NCBI GenBank assembly: GCA_019614645.1 | Contig: JABWDB010000036.1 | Coordinates: 3,034,001-3,098,000, forward strand | Reading direction: 5' to 3' | DNA: 64,000 bases | DNA from: Stratiolaelaps scimitus | Lineage: Eukaryota > Arthropoda > Arachnida > Mesostigmata > Laelapidae | In this document: piece after piece, positions 1 through 12,300 of the stretch | Numbering within the stretch: the stretch's first letter is position 1 | Layout of the letters: each line of letters begins with the position of its first letter | The notes under the pieces: generated by a model | What the model was told of the DNA's origin: nothing | Seen by the model: the letters and a program-made list of their open reading frames with translations, nothing else | The model's database searches: none | Position numbers and translations under genes: made by a program

Positions 1-45
1 TATATGTAGCACCTACGTCGACATATAGGAGCCAACAAACGCTCC

Positions 46-76
<31 letters not shown>

Positions 77-116
77 GCTACATATAACTCAAGTGACAAT
101 GTAGGATTAAGTGGGA

Positions 117-156
<40 letters not shown>
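46..156. repeat. Two (TA)n microsatellites
   Basis: Pure TA tracts lie at 46-73 and 121-156, separated by the left arm of the inverted-repeat element. Similar tracts recur through the whole window. Confidence 0.95.
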
Positions 157-160
<4 letters not shown>

Positions 161-407
161 GCAGTCATCAATACCTGTATATTATGAGAGCTAACTTCTC
201 TAAACCGACCCTCATTTTTTCAAATTATGTTATTAAATGTAAAAATATAAATCCGTCATCGACTATATATGTAGCACCTACGTCGATGCACAACGGGTAC
301 AAGTGTTGCCTCGCTGATAATGTCCCTTTGGCCGATCAAATCCCTCATGCAATTAGTGTTTCAATTCCCACTTAATCCCACGTTTTCACTTGACTTCTCT
401 ATGTAGC
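77..407. repeat. Imperfect inverted-repeat element (MITE-like)
   Basis: About 45 bp at 77-123 recurs inverted at about 359-407. The core GGATTAAGTGGGAAT (104-118) is exactly complementary to 364-378, and the flanking GCTACATA and CAAGTGA blocks also match. No coding capacity is seen between the arms. The layout suits a short non-autonomous DNA transposon, but no clear target duplication was found. Confidence 0.5.
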
Positions 408-474
408 CACAACGAATCATATCCGTGCGTATCTGTCAAGTGGCCACAACGCAGATGCACACCCGATGACCAGC

Positions 475-2666
475 TCAATCAGGCTCTTCATTCCCACAGT
501 AACCTAAGTTGGTACGAACGTGTAAGGAGCACGTTTCGCTTACGGTAATCTCGTGAAAAGTCAGCTGTGGCTTCCTCTCCTTTTTCGGCTTCCTCTTTTT
601 CTTTACGTCGAGTGCCGACCACTCACCCTCCTCAGAGACCTTCATCAGCTGGTCCAACACCTTGATCTCGCACACGTTCGGCTCTTCCAGCCGCGACCAA
701 TCGACCTCGTCGAAGAAGGGGTGTTGCTGATAATCGTCGAAGCGCGCTGAGCTGATTCGATTTCGTGGATTCTTCTGCAATAGTCGCTCAATGAGCGGCT
801 TGAGAGCCGGCCGCTCGTCGGGCTTCCGATATTCGACGTTCTTGATCAGTCTCTTCGCATCCTCCTCGCTACCCCGGAATGGGAGTTTCCCCGTTCCCAT
901 CACATATGCGGTGACACCCACCGCCCACCAGTCAGTTGCTCGTCCGTAGGGCTCCAGCAAGAGGATCTCCGGGGACAGGAACACCCGGGTGCCGACCGAC
1001 TCCATGTCGTTGAATTCAGCGAACGTCCTACGACGAAACGTGCGCGTATAGCCATTGCCGTAGAGGGAGGTGCACACCTTGCACGTGTCAAGATCGATAA
1101 GTTTCATTCGGCCGCCAGGCAGCACCATCATGTTCGTCGGCTTGATGTCCCTATGAATGAATCCACGAAAGTGTAGATACTGGACGGCAAGGCCCAGCTG
1201 CGCTAGGATCAATGCGCACGTCGTGTCCTCGAGAGGCTCACCTGACTTGATGATTCGATTTAGGTCCACGCCTCGAATGTACTCCATTAGTGTCACGTAC
1301 GCTTTATCCGTAGCGAAGCATGAATAGTATTTGACAAGGAACGGGCTGTTGATCATCGAGGCAACCACCTTATCAATGCAGGCGTGTCTTGGCACATGCA
1401 TACGCTCGATTGGGATAAGCTTTCCGCCCATCACGATACCGCCAATGCGCACCTTGTAGACGGCACCAAATCCACCGGCGCCCAGATGGCGAATGGTGTC
1501 GATGTCAGCGAGCTTCGGGATGCAATTGTCAAGCTTGATTTGCAGGGGCGGCTCCGTGTACTGCAACGTCGACTTCACCGCTTGCCAATCCGTTCGTGTG
1601 ACCTGAATGCCAACTTCAAAGTTACCACATCAGTTGAGCCAGTGGAGAGGAATCAAGAACGCACCCAGCAACGGATGGGGCTACCCGTGATTGTCTCTAG
1701 TATAATAGAGCATAGTCAATCGCTATACTCCAGATCGCACGAGGGAAAACAAGCGTCATTCAAGGTTTACGTTGACGGACCGACCATAAATCTCCAGCTC
1801 TGAGAGGTTTTAACCCTAACGTAGAAAAAAAGACGATATCACGAGCACAGGTCCTCCCAAAGGTTGCGGGAAACAACATTGCATCATTGTACACATTGGT
1901 TATACACTGTTACTCACCTGAGCAGCCCTTTCAAGCAGTCCACAAAGTTCATCAGTGATGGCGAGCAATGTATAAATATATGTTTGGAGAATGGACGCTT
2001 CCCGTGGATAACGGGCATTTAGGTGGTCAAGGAGGTAGACAAGGTTGCCAAGGTCTTCTCGAAGGTCGAGAAATGTCAGGGTGCTATCCTGCAAACCCCT
2101 GAGCACGAAACTCCCAACGAGAATCACCTGCTGTGTAATGAACTGCTCTCGTGGGAATCGCTCCAGGGGAAGTCGAGACTCCCGTTTAATGAATGACCGA
2201 AGCGCATACTGGACAGTCATGATTGTCCTAACCAGAGACAAAGTAACGAACAAAGTTCGGTCATTATTTACCATTCATTGGCGTACCAAACACACACACG
2301 CCCATTACGAAGGTCTAATTACTAGAATTGTTTGCTTAAATCTACACAATCCAGTAGTTCTTACTGATGGCGAACATTGGACATCGATCAGTCCAACTGA
2401 AGCGTTCGACCAATATCTGAAGTCCTCTATTATTGTCCATTTAATGTGTATCATATCATAACGTATATTGTAACGTGTATTCACAGAAACTTTTATAGGA
2501 TCACTAACAGGCCAGCGTATAACCTGCTGTAAAAAAACAAACATGATCAATTTGCGTACTTTGGTCGGCGGACGTTCAGTACTCTCATCGAAGCTCTCAT
2601 CCTCCGCCGCAACTCCTTGAGGAGGTCCTCTCGGGTGAGAGGTTCATCAAGACTGGCCAGATCCAT
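475..2666 (-). CDS. Divergent AGC/MAST-like serine/threonine protein kinase, three exons
   Basis: The model has three exons: 2666-2560 (ATG at 2666), 2227-1918 and 1602-475, with matching phases (2, then 0) and GT-AG introns, giving about 514 residues. The first two exons encode a mostly helical N-terminal region of about 139 residues. The last encodes a kinase domain with a glycine loop GAGGFGAV (about residues 180-187), a GGK lysine (about 200), the catalytic loop HRDIKPTN (Asp about 291) and a DWWAVG helix (Asp about 363). The magnesium-binding DFG is DLD (Asp about 309), and APE is SPE. The tail is basic (KKKRKPKKERKP). The family fit is AGC, and the helical pre-kinase region recalls MAST kinases, but that link is weak. 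The kinase domain is certain; the first exon (donor AA/GTACGC) is less sure. Its substrate is unknown, and it is probably cytoplasmic or nuclear since no signal peptide is seen. Confidence 0.85.
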
Positions 2667-4067
2667 GATACGTGCTAATACTCCGCAGGGCTGAAATGAG
2701 TAGGCCACCGTTATTCGTGGGCCTTCGCTTAATTCAATGTGACGATTCTGTTCTGCTAAAAAAGTTGAGGCTAAACTCTTGCGATTACGACATCATTGAC
2801 CCGGTAAGCGGTGCTTCGTCTTTTCCTAGACACGACCTGCATTGTTTTTTCGGGGACGGGAAAGCTCGCGTCTACCGCGAACCACAGCGTATATCGCCAT
2901 AGGTAATACGTGGCTTGAAAACGCTCGGCCTAGCTCCAATTTAGTGAACAAAATTAGCCTCTGCTATTGCAAGACTGCTCATTCATAAGCAGAGATCACG
3001 GCGTGCGTTCGGTGTATAAAGAGCCTATCAAGTAACATATTTCTATGGGCTTGCTATTCCTGATGAGCAGACCGTTGCGATCGTGCCCCGTGAGTTTGGT
3101 GTTGATCTCGATTGACTATACAAATGGCAAATAAACTTCTTCCTAGGCCTTATTTTTACATATTGCCTGCTCAGTAAGCCTGGACAATGTCGACAGTAAG
3201 CCTGGACAATAGTGAGTGAGATGGCTTCCGTCGTGTTTTCTATGTGGCTTTGGGTTCTTTTCTCAAAGTCTGCATCTGTATAGCACACTAATCTAGTTAA
3301 TTAAAAACATCACGTTATTAGAAATTAAAAAAAAGAAAATATGCTTCCATCTCATCTCTTTTCTATGAATGTTCCCTAAGTGTATGCCGGATAAGGGGCA
3401 CTGAACGCGATTCTATACGAAAATTAACTTGCCAAATATAGACATTATATTTTGACATGTAACATCTATTTAGTGTATAATGTAATCCGGATAAAATTTC
3501 GAAATTGGATTTACCGAATTTATTTTATTCTTCACCATTGTGCAAGACAATGCATAACTTAAGTGCAAGATTAATGATATATAATAATTATATATATATA
3601 TAAACAGTTACATGATATATGAAGTGGGGTGATGTAATTGTGTGGAAATTTGTTTAGTTCATCGTCGATTCATTGTCTACGCATTCAGATATCAATTGTA
3701 CTGGCTAAATGCACAAGCAGTAGGGAAACTTCGGCCGATTGATACGTTTTCATAATTCAATATATGATATGTTAGTAATCGCTGCGTATCCATTACAGAG
3801 TCCATGTTATTGCGTTTGCGATAGTGCTCCTTAATCTGAACCCGATCATTATACCAGCTTCTAACTTCTACGTCTGCTATTCCGCGTAAAAAGTGTCGAG
3901 CCTAGGCTAGATCGCGGTGCAGTTCGACGACTGGGTTTTTGAGCGGTGTATCCCTCTGTGAGACAGGCTAAACATGTTGTTAGAGTATAAAGCAATTTTC
4001 ATACATATGTATATGTTTGACATAACGTTCAACATTGATGTTCAATTCAGACTACGGTTCAATAGAG

Positions 4068-4122
<55 letters not shown>

Positions 4123-6176
4123 AGTATAATTGAAATAGTGCAATCGTAGCAATTAGATTGCTGCCTATATTTAAACTGGAGGCTGTGACGTTGACTGTTA
4201 TTTACAACGATTTGACCTTAACACAACAGTGATGCAAAACGGCATGTACGTATTGCATTGTAGTGATTACTTAGTTCATTTATATCTATTAGAAGTGACA
4301 CACATGGCGCGTCAACATAGATACAACATATTATATATATATATATATATTTGGTTTTTTCTTCCCCAACACCTGCAATAGCCCTAGTCTTGTCGCTGTA
4401 ATTGTGGTTAGTGTCTCATGTTCACGCCACTAGTATTGCAAACCACTCGTCTCTTATTATACAAATTTTCTAATCTCTACCTTATTCTTCCATGCGAACA
4501 GTGTGGATATTTTGTAAATGTCTCTTGTTAATGCCACTAAACTATTTACAACGAACTTCTCTAGTCCACTTGCCTCCATCGAGCCTCTGACTCGCTAATA
4601 TACCCAAATGTTGTTTACACATATGATCAGAATTGTAAGCAATAATAATAATATCTTCATACAAAAGAAAGAAGTGGCAGCTGACTGAGCCCTGTAATGC
4701 ATACGCGCCACCATGGCCGCAAAGGATAATTCACGTTTTGTTGTTTCTCGACGCCATAAGCATATTATATACATCGCTTACGACACCATGTGAACTTTCG
4801 CTGAGGCTGCCCCAACCTCTCTCTCTCTCCCATCAGAAAACACTTTTCGGCACTGATCCGCATTAGGGCATCTAAGCGAAAGCTGAGATGCTCCGAAGAA
4901 CGCGATGAAAGGCGGATCTCTTTATGGAGATCTGAGAGAATCTCCACGGGGGCGCTATATCTACTCATGTATCCGCTGAAAGAGGTACCATGTCAAAAAC
5001 GCATATCCCTGGCATCAACGCAACGAGAGGCAGTCATCGGCCGTGAAAATCAAATGAAGGAAGTTGTTGTTTCTTTGAAATTCGTCCGAGATCACCACGC
5101 GGTCCTCGCGTTGCCCGAACGATGATTACCTTTAGATATAGCAGCATAATCGTAATCGTAGTGGACGACATGTGAGCGTCTCCTTCTCCTCGTCGTCCTG
5201 TGGCTGCTGCTGCTGCTGCTGTTATTGTCGTCTTTCGGCAGAACGACTCACTGCACTCATATATTAATGAATACTTCTCCCATCTCTATCGTCCGATAGA
5301 TCTGGCAGGGCGCCACAAGGTCGTCATCAGTGCCGCCACCATTACAGGAGGCGAGCACAGCTCGACCGTTCGCGGGTATCGATTTGCATGCAACCGGTGC
5401 CAAAAAGATGCTGGGAAGATCTGCGTTAGTCGAACCGGCGAATCTGTCAAATGGCAAACTCAGCCGGAAGACGACAACGAGCAGAATGTCAGACAGAAAT
5501 CGCCAAGTTGCTCTCACAAAGAAGACACCTGAAGTTGCGGAAGATAGACAAGGAGTACCTGTTGACAGGAACTGTGGGCGATTTCGTCGCTTGCTTCAAC
5601 GGTTGCTGTCCATTCGTGAATAGCAGAAGGCCTAAGGCTGCGTACGGACTCGACGCCGTGTGTCCTTGAGCGTATCGGGCCATAGATGAGGTTTCGTTAA
5701 GATATAGGTCGTCTTCTTGTATCAATTCAGGAGCGAAGGATGTCTATGAACGAAGCATCCGGGGGACGCTGAGAACGTTAATTAACGCGTGACAAAGCAC
5801 TTGGAGGGGCCGCTTTGTGGCCATCTGCACTGAGCGAGTCGGGAGGTCGTCCATCTGTATATCCTTGCTACAAGCATTGCTTGCTGAACTATGCATTACG
5901 GTGTGCGAAGTGGGAGTGCCCACAATCAAGTAGACGTCCAATGAATCCTTGACGAGAACATCGATTCTGAGTCATCATTGATATACACAACATCCAAGTT
6001 GTATACTTTTTACTAAATCGGCACAAAGTAAGGCCTAACTCTTTTCCGCGAGACAGTGAGCTCACAAAATTCGTTTCGCAAGTTAAGGAATCAATGTAGG
6101 CGATTTAATTCGACTGTTCGTTTTCTTCGCTGTGGCGATCAAGTTGCCTAATCGTCAAGCTACTAATGTTGGATTA
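2667..6176. other. Intergenic, no supported gene
   Basis: Upstream of the kinase start. It holds a 22-bp-period duplication (AGTAAGCCTGGACAAT at about 3173 and 3195), (TA)n tracts at 4070-4117 and 4332-4350, and a (CTG)6 run near 5203. Short open frames overlap on both strands at 5.2-5.9 kb, but none has a recognisable domain or convincing splice partners. Confidence 0.6.
4070..4117. repeat. (TA)n microsatellite, about 48 bp
   Basis: Uninterrupted TA repeat, the longest in the window. Confidence 0.95.
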
Positions 6177-6542
6177 TCACGAGTACAGGCAACGATACCT
6201 ATTTGCTGGGAGGGTTATTAAGTATTTTCCTACGGTTGAAAACTCTCCACGGGGGGTAACCTCACGATACAACGATAGGGTATCATCGGACAGAAAATCG
6301 GTTATGATTAAAAAATTGGGCAAGTTTTCGCTTTCTAGCACTCGTTCATTTCGGTGCATGGGAGTTTCCGGTAAGTGTCCGTTCTTGGCTACAAGCCATG
6401 TTCCTCCGACGAAGTCCTTTAGTGCTTTTATGTGTAAATAGCTTTTAATCTCACTGCTTGATGGCATTTTAACTACTCGTCCACTATTTCTGGCACAATC
6501 TCGGCAGTTTCGAACACGTAGTATAGTCATTACCTGTAAATA
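6177..6542 (-). CDS. Unidentified coding-looking block, possible exon
   Basis: This minus-strand frame is open from 6740 to 6177. A plausible 3' splice site (TTTTATTTACAG) sits just before 6532, so the likely exon is about 6531-6177. It encodes a mixed polypeptide with segments FVGGTWLVAKNGHLPE and LITLPANRYRCLYS, ending at a stop. Composition looks protein-like. The GTW start faintly resembles a lipocalin strand, but the motif is too weak to assign. A consensus plus-strand donor (TTTCCG/GTAAGT at 6370) means a gene on the other strand cannot be excluded. No family is recognised. Confidence 0.25.
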   Translation of the reverse strand, partial: YLQVMTILRVRNCRDCARNSGRVVKMPSSSEIKSYLHIKALKDFVGGTWLVAKNGHLPETPMHRNERVLESENLPNFLIITDFLSDDTLSLYREVTPRGEFSTVGKYLITLPANRYRCLYS

Positions 6543-6642
6543 AAACCAAATATTTTCAACATAAAGCCAAGTGGAAAAAGTCATTACTGTAACTCGAGAC
6601 GCTTGACTAATAATTAATAAATTGATAATCATAATCTTTGAT

Positions 6643-6757
6643 TGTGTCCCGATTAAGACGGCGTCGTCTTTTAGCCGCTCTCGGACGTTGTAAATTAGTC
6701 TCGATAGAGTAATGATTTTTTGCGGCGTGTTTACTGCCACGTCTTAATCGGGACACA
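6643..6757. repeat. 18-bp perfect inverted repeat with 79-bp spacer
   Basis: TGTGTCCCGATTAAGACG at 6643-6660 is exactly complementary to 6740-6757. The 115-bp unit has no coding capacity of its own and overlaps the upstream part of the 6.2-6.7 kb open frame. It could be a miniature DNA transposon or a fragment of a larger element. Confidence 0.7.
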
Positions 6758-6835
6758 GCCAGGGATTAACTGGTGAAGCTGTTAACGAAAGCCACAGGCT
6801 ATAAACGTGTATATCAGTACGTAGTTGGAGTGCTT

Positions 6836-7886
6836 TTATAGAGCGTCTATGACCTGGCCCATTTTATCGCTTGACATGCTGAGCACACGCAAGCGATCCC
6901 TTGAGTGCCGCCGCGTTCGGGAACAATTCCGCACTGTGAACGAGTAAACGATGGGACTTAACGCTGGACTACTTTGAATCCAACACAAAATTAGATCTAT
7001 GCTGCAATTGTGAGTTATTGGCTTATGAGAATTGCCGAATTGGACAGGGCCGAACTTTTGATAGATGCTGATCTGTTGATCTGGATTTTTTGTTTTTTTC
7101 CGGGCTGCCTCTGATTCAGCCTTGAACATTTAACGTCCATCGGCTGTGCTTTTTGCATTTCTTCGTAAAACTGACGCCTAAATGCAACGGTGTACATCGA
7201 ACCCGTGCACGCACCTACGTATTGAATGTTCGGTTGCAAGGCGCAAGCGAGTGCACCATGCGATCCGGGGGCTCGACGTATCTGTGAATCATTTTTGAGG
7301 CAAAGGGGGGTGTTGCCCGAATCCATCAATCGCCCTCCTCCCGAGGATCTGTTGATCTGTTGTTGCGCAACGGGTTCAGTTCATATTCAGAGGTTTGTCC
7401 AAGTTTGCTAGTTTGCGCTAGAAAGAAAACTGCTACATCTAATGGTGCACCACTATCCGTGACAGTAGTATGGCACGCACGTACAGTAGAACATTATTAC
7501 ATCTGCCACAACGCCCGAATCGTGAACATTTTATTGTCTAGGGGGATAATTTCACCTGGCTAGTCATTCTTTAACTAGGAAGGATCATTCTTGTTTCGCG
7601 GCCATCGCCGTGTTCCGTTAGCGCTTGGCTCGTGTCGATATGTTTGATAGGCATACGCGTTCCCAGCAGCGTTCTTCCTGTTTTTCGGGTAAACAGTTGT
7701 CCAGTCATCATTGTTGCACTTTGGAATCCATTGATAGAATGATGCAGGTCTACTCTTGTAGATCCTCGCGCGGCGCGTGATGACGAAGTACGGTGGACAC
7801 CAAGGGACAGTGTGGGGTATCAAGGAAAGCCGACCATAGAGGTGCCACTGTTGGACATATGCGAAATCGCGGGAATGGGTGTACAT
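6836..7886 (-). CDS. Unidentified coding-looking minus-strand blocks
   Basis: Three open stretches (7886-7575, 7329-7015 and 7129-6836) have protein-like composition. The first is rich in Trp, Tyr and Arg, with Cys in VPWCPPYF and IPKCNNDDW. They point the same way as the 6.2-6.5 kb block and might be exons of one gene. I could not find a convincing set of splice sites joining them, and no domain is recognised, so this may equally be a decayed element. Confidence 0.2.
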
Positions 7887-8835
7887 TGGATATATTTGTA
7901 ATCAAATATTATTAGATATTCTTTTAAAAATATATTCAAGATGTATTCCCTCTACTTGTCATCGTTTTTTTTTAATTAAGCTCAAAACCTCGCGTATAGT
8001 GTATGCACTTGGATGAACACCCGACTCCGAGAGCCGAATGCTGACCGTCGCAAGTCATCACTCCTCAGCACGGTATACCCCTTTGAAACAAAAGGCGGCC
8101 TTAACCTGATGAGAGACGAAGTATCGTGATCCAATTTTGGCCGTTTCAAATCGTTGAACATGTGAAAATCGGCTAATATTTTACAAGATCGATTAAATCA
8201 CACGAATATGTTAAAGGCCTGCAGAGCAACGACCACCGCTACCTAATCAGTTCGAGCTTCAGGGAAATCTTTTTAGGTCATAGGATACAACGAGGCAATT
8301 GTAGCCTTTAGGTTCAGGTTGAGTTCACGTGAACCACCTTCCTCGAATAACCTGTAGCGGTATAGGCGTAGAGATCCATTCACGTTGTAGGTCACTACTG
8401 TTCGCTGCCCGACGAAGATTCATTCACATCAACAACAAGCGATCTCTTTCGTTCATTTTATTAGGGGATTTTTCTTTTCTCAATAAGGGGCCGTTTTGAA
8501 TGCATTGCGTATTGCCAATATTTCATTTAGTAAATCGTTTGAATACTGTTTCAAGTACTCCGTTCATACAGAACATTTTGTAGCAAGGCCATGCCAATAT
8601 CTCTCGAGTTTTTCAGTTAATCTCAATCGTTAATTAGTTCGACGAGAGATTTGTTCGTGGTTGAGGTGTGTGATCGCGACACGAACAATGGCGATGATTT
8701 CGATCATGACAAGGATGGCCCGATACTCAGGCAAAAATGGTAACTTTCACTGGATTTGGACGCAGTCCAGATTCAATCGCTTGACTATTCTCGGTCATCC
8801 AGCACAGGCAGGGAATATCGACGTGGTCAATTTAA

Positions 8836-8840
<5 letters not shown>

Positions 8841-8876
<36 letters not shown>
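8841..8876. repeat. (TA)n microsatellite
   Basis: Uninterrupted TA repeat of about 36 bp. Confidence 0.95.
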
Positions 8877-8878
<2 letters not shown>

Positions 8879-9313
8879 CACTAGCATACGACATGTTTGG
8901 CATAGTTCTCTGTTTGCTCAAACTTGGAATCTGGATGTCCCTGATCTCGAGAATGCTCGCGGGAGGGTGGATTAAATCCAAGATACGAATCGACTTGATT
9001 CAGTGTGATACAGGATGTTTCGTAAAAGACACAAGAAACATATCCGCTTCGAGCTATTCACTTACGGCAGGCAGAATTTGCTAGCTTGCCAACTGGCACC
9101 GCGCTTCAGGCTTGTCTCACTTCGGACGGCCACCAAACTGCCACTCGAACCAGGCGCATTAGACCCCCTGCACACTACATATTCTCAATGGGTGCGAACT
9201 TGACAGATGATTAGCGTTGGATACGACCGAGTTTATTTGGGAACTGTACTCATCTGGGTTTCGGTCAACATACACGTATAGGTTGGCATTTATTAACTGA
9301 AAATAATGCAATA

Positions 9314-9353
9314 AAAACGGATTGGTCATAGTATAGTGACTAATCCGTTTTTG
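9314..9353. other. Strong 16-bp hairpin
   Basis: AAAAACGGATTGGTCA (9314-9329) pairs along its whole length, with one G-T pair, with TGACTAATCCGTTTTT (9338-9353) around an 8-nt loop. It may be a relic of a small inverted-repeat transposon or a structured RNA. There is no coding context. Confidence 0.7.
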
Positions 9354-12300
9354 ATACGTTTTCCCGCATTCGAGAAATTAAGCAATTCCGAGAATCAAGC
9401 AAATGGCGAAATGGCTCTATCGTCTATTATATAATATTTCACATTAATTTAATTAATATTCCTAAACAATTCCTAATTATTGTACGTTTGACTAAACGTT
9501 TCAGCTCACTACTTTCACGAAAAGCAAATAGAGGTGTATAGCACAGTAGATTCACTCATATCATCATTAGTAGTTTTTCATGTGGAATACAACAACTGCC
9601 CTCGATTTTTGCTCACGGAAACGGCATCACGTACGAGTGACCTGCATCGTAAATCGATCTGTTGCTTCATTGCTATGATTATTGTCATCCCGAAGTTGTT
9701 ATCGACTCGTTGACGAGTCGAAAATTTCCCCAAGGAAATCCACTGATAAAGGCAGCTCGTTCTTGAAACTCTGGCGGCCTCAGACAACACCTGGTTGCCA
9801 TAGACATCTGCAATGGGTGCACAACACGCGAATGTACCCGCGATTCTCTGAATCCCAGCAAATGTGTTCACTGTGCACGTTCTTTTGTAGTGATTTCTTT
9901 CAGTTCATTCGTCTCATGCGATGGCATTAGGAATTCGATTAGAACAGGCTGATTGTACTCGGTACAACAGGTACAGCCTGGAAACGACTGATTGGAAGAT
10001 GGACAGAGAAACCGCTAATGCAAATTTTGCTCCATTAGGAACTTATTATGCTCTAGCTAATTGAATTGACATTGTGAGGCTAAGTGCCACTTGTAATGGA
10101 AGAGATATCATCTTAATCAATGGACAAATGCTTGGCACAATACAGGTGTTTTCGCAGATGTGTCTAACTACACGAATAACTAACTAACACTAACTAACCC
10201 ATATATGAACGTGTCATAAACGGTATGAATGTGATGTTTTATGTGAAAACAAGCTAGGTATGAAAAAATTGCAACTGGCATATATCTTTTCTTAAGAGCT
10301 GGTTAACTATTTTTTCATAATTAAGCTAGCTGATTTAGATATATACTTAAGGGTACATTCTTTTATCTAATACACAATAATAGTAATAATATTAATAATA
10401 ATGATAAGAATAACACTAGGATATGTAAGGTTCATATAATTCTCGTCGAGATTTCTAAGTGAATCTAACAGTTTCTTTAGCTAGATTATATCCGAGAGGC
10501 CTAGATTATATCCGAATTGCGTCGATCGGGCTGAGCATGGGATAATTAAAGACGAAATCAGAATGTCCGACTATCGAACATTAATTGCTAGCATTGTCTC
10601 AGGGTTCGCATGAGCGGATCACACGTTCGCTTGTTTCGGTTAAACAAGCGTATATTATAGCCACCGCGGTCGAACGGGTCCACAAGCTGCAACGTATGTA
10701 GCACTATAAACGCTATGAACTATAAATACTATTAAACTGAATTAATTTTCCGGTCAAAAGCTAGTCGACAATTATACCCCACTATGCCAATATCACACAA
10801 TTCAATTCAGCCCTTTCGCGATTACAATTAATCGCCAAATGGCAAAACGAGGTAAATATAGCAATAAATCGAAAAAAAAACAAAGTACCAATTCCCGCTC
10901 AATTCGTGTCTATCGACAGAGTTACACTCCGCCCGCCTATTCGAAGGTTGTTGAAGCGCCGAACAACCAATGTCAATGTGTCATCTACGAATTGCCTCGT
11001 ACCTCTCATACATTGGCATACAATCCATCCGCCGCGGTTCAAAACTTCCCTTCCTCGATCTAATATATCTCGCTCTGTCTCTCATCGCGTTCCTTGTCTC
11101 GGGTCCCTCTCCCATATTGCCGTGGGATGATGCCCGACTCTGCTGCTGCTGCCGCAACTGCTGTCAGCTGCGAGCATCAGGAAGGCGAAATAGCCGTGGG
11201 GCCGGCGTCCGCGCGATCGAGAGACCAGATAGAATCTAGCAGTGGTTAGTGCTGTGACAGACGACATTGCCGCCAACGCCGTAGGCAGTACGAAAAGTGT
11301 TGCGATAGTGCAGGCACACGATTGAGCAAAAGGTGAGCATGTGTCGTTAGTATTATTATTATTATTGTTATCATCATCATCATTATTATATATTTGTACG
11401 TAATAATGATCAGTACTAATGATCGTATTGATGTCAGTAATCGTACCGGTGCTAGTACTCTAGTGAGTGATATGCGATTAGCTGTGACATAAAGAAAGGA
11501 AGTGGTATAAGTGAGGTTGTCGTCGTCGATGTCGTAGTCAGTAAGTGCCGCTATTGTGTGGGCCCCGATATGTAGATCCTCGAAGTAGTACGCCCGTCTA
11601 TGGTCTCCTGTCACATAGGCGTAACATAGGATAGAGAAAAACTGAGGAAGAGCTCTAATCAATGAATAAAATTATAATGGGTGATGCCGCAGACATCCCG
11701 CTTATCGAATGAATACACTTGTCTTACTCAGCACGCGTAATTAAATTAAGGATGTGCATTTTTGTCAATATGACAGTGTTCCGCCATTTGTTCTACAGTA
11801 TGTGCTTCAAGTGTATGCAACGGGAAGTAACTCAAAGGAGTCGATTGTGAGATTAATTAATTCATTTGCTGTATGTAATTGCTACTAAAGAGACCATAGC
11901 CGCCTAAAATACCAGGCACTAAATGAAATTTTGCTATGGTGACTTATTGCAAAGCTTGTCTTGGCGTTCATTCGTACAGCTGGTTCATATTGCTCCTTTA
12001 GTGCGGTGCTTGCAAGGATTGTAGCAATACCCGATACAATCCATTAATGGTCAAGTGACACTAGTGACAGTGTTGTTATTATTATTATGAGCGAGTGTAA
12101 CATGAAAGCGGTCAGATTCTTGTGACTTTATCCACCTTCCACCGGAGTTTCCTTCTCATGATATTCGCCAACCGTAAGCTTGTTATTATCCGAGTTCATA
12201 GTTGTACACACACACACACAGACACACATGTCTATTCAAGACAAAAAAAACGCGTAATGTGCTAGGTATAATCGAATTTATGTTGGCATCACCTAGCAGA

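Noticed and set aside
5200..5725. Overlapping open frames on both strands near 5.5 kb
   Set aside because: At least five frames are open at once, which points to composition rather than coding. None shows a motif.
11246..11662. 138-codon minus-strand open frame
   Set aside because: The Ile/Met run comes from an ATT/ATC microsatellite. There is no domain.
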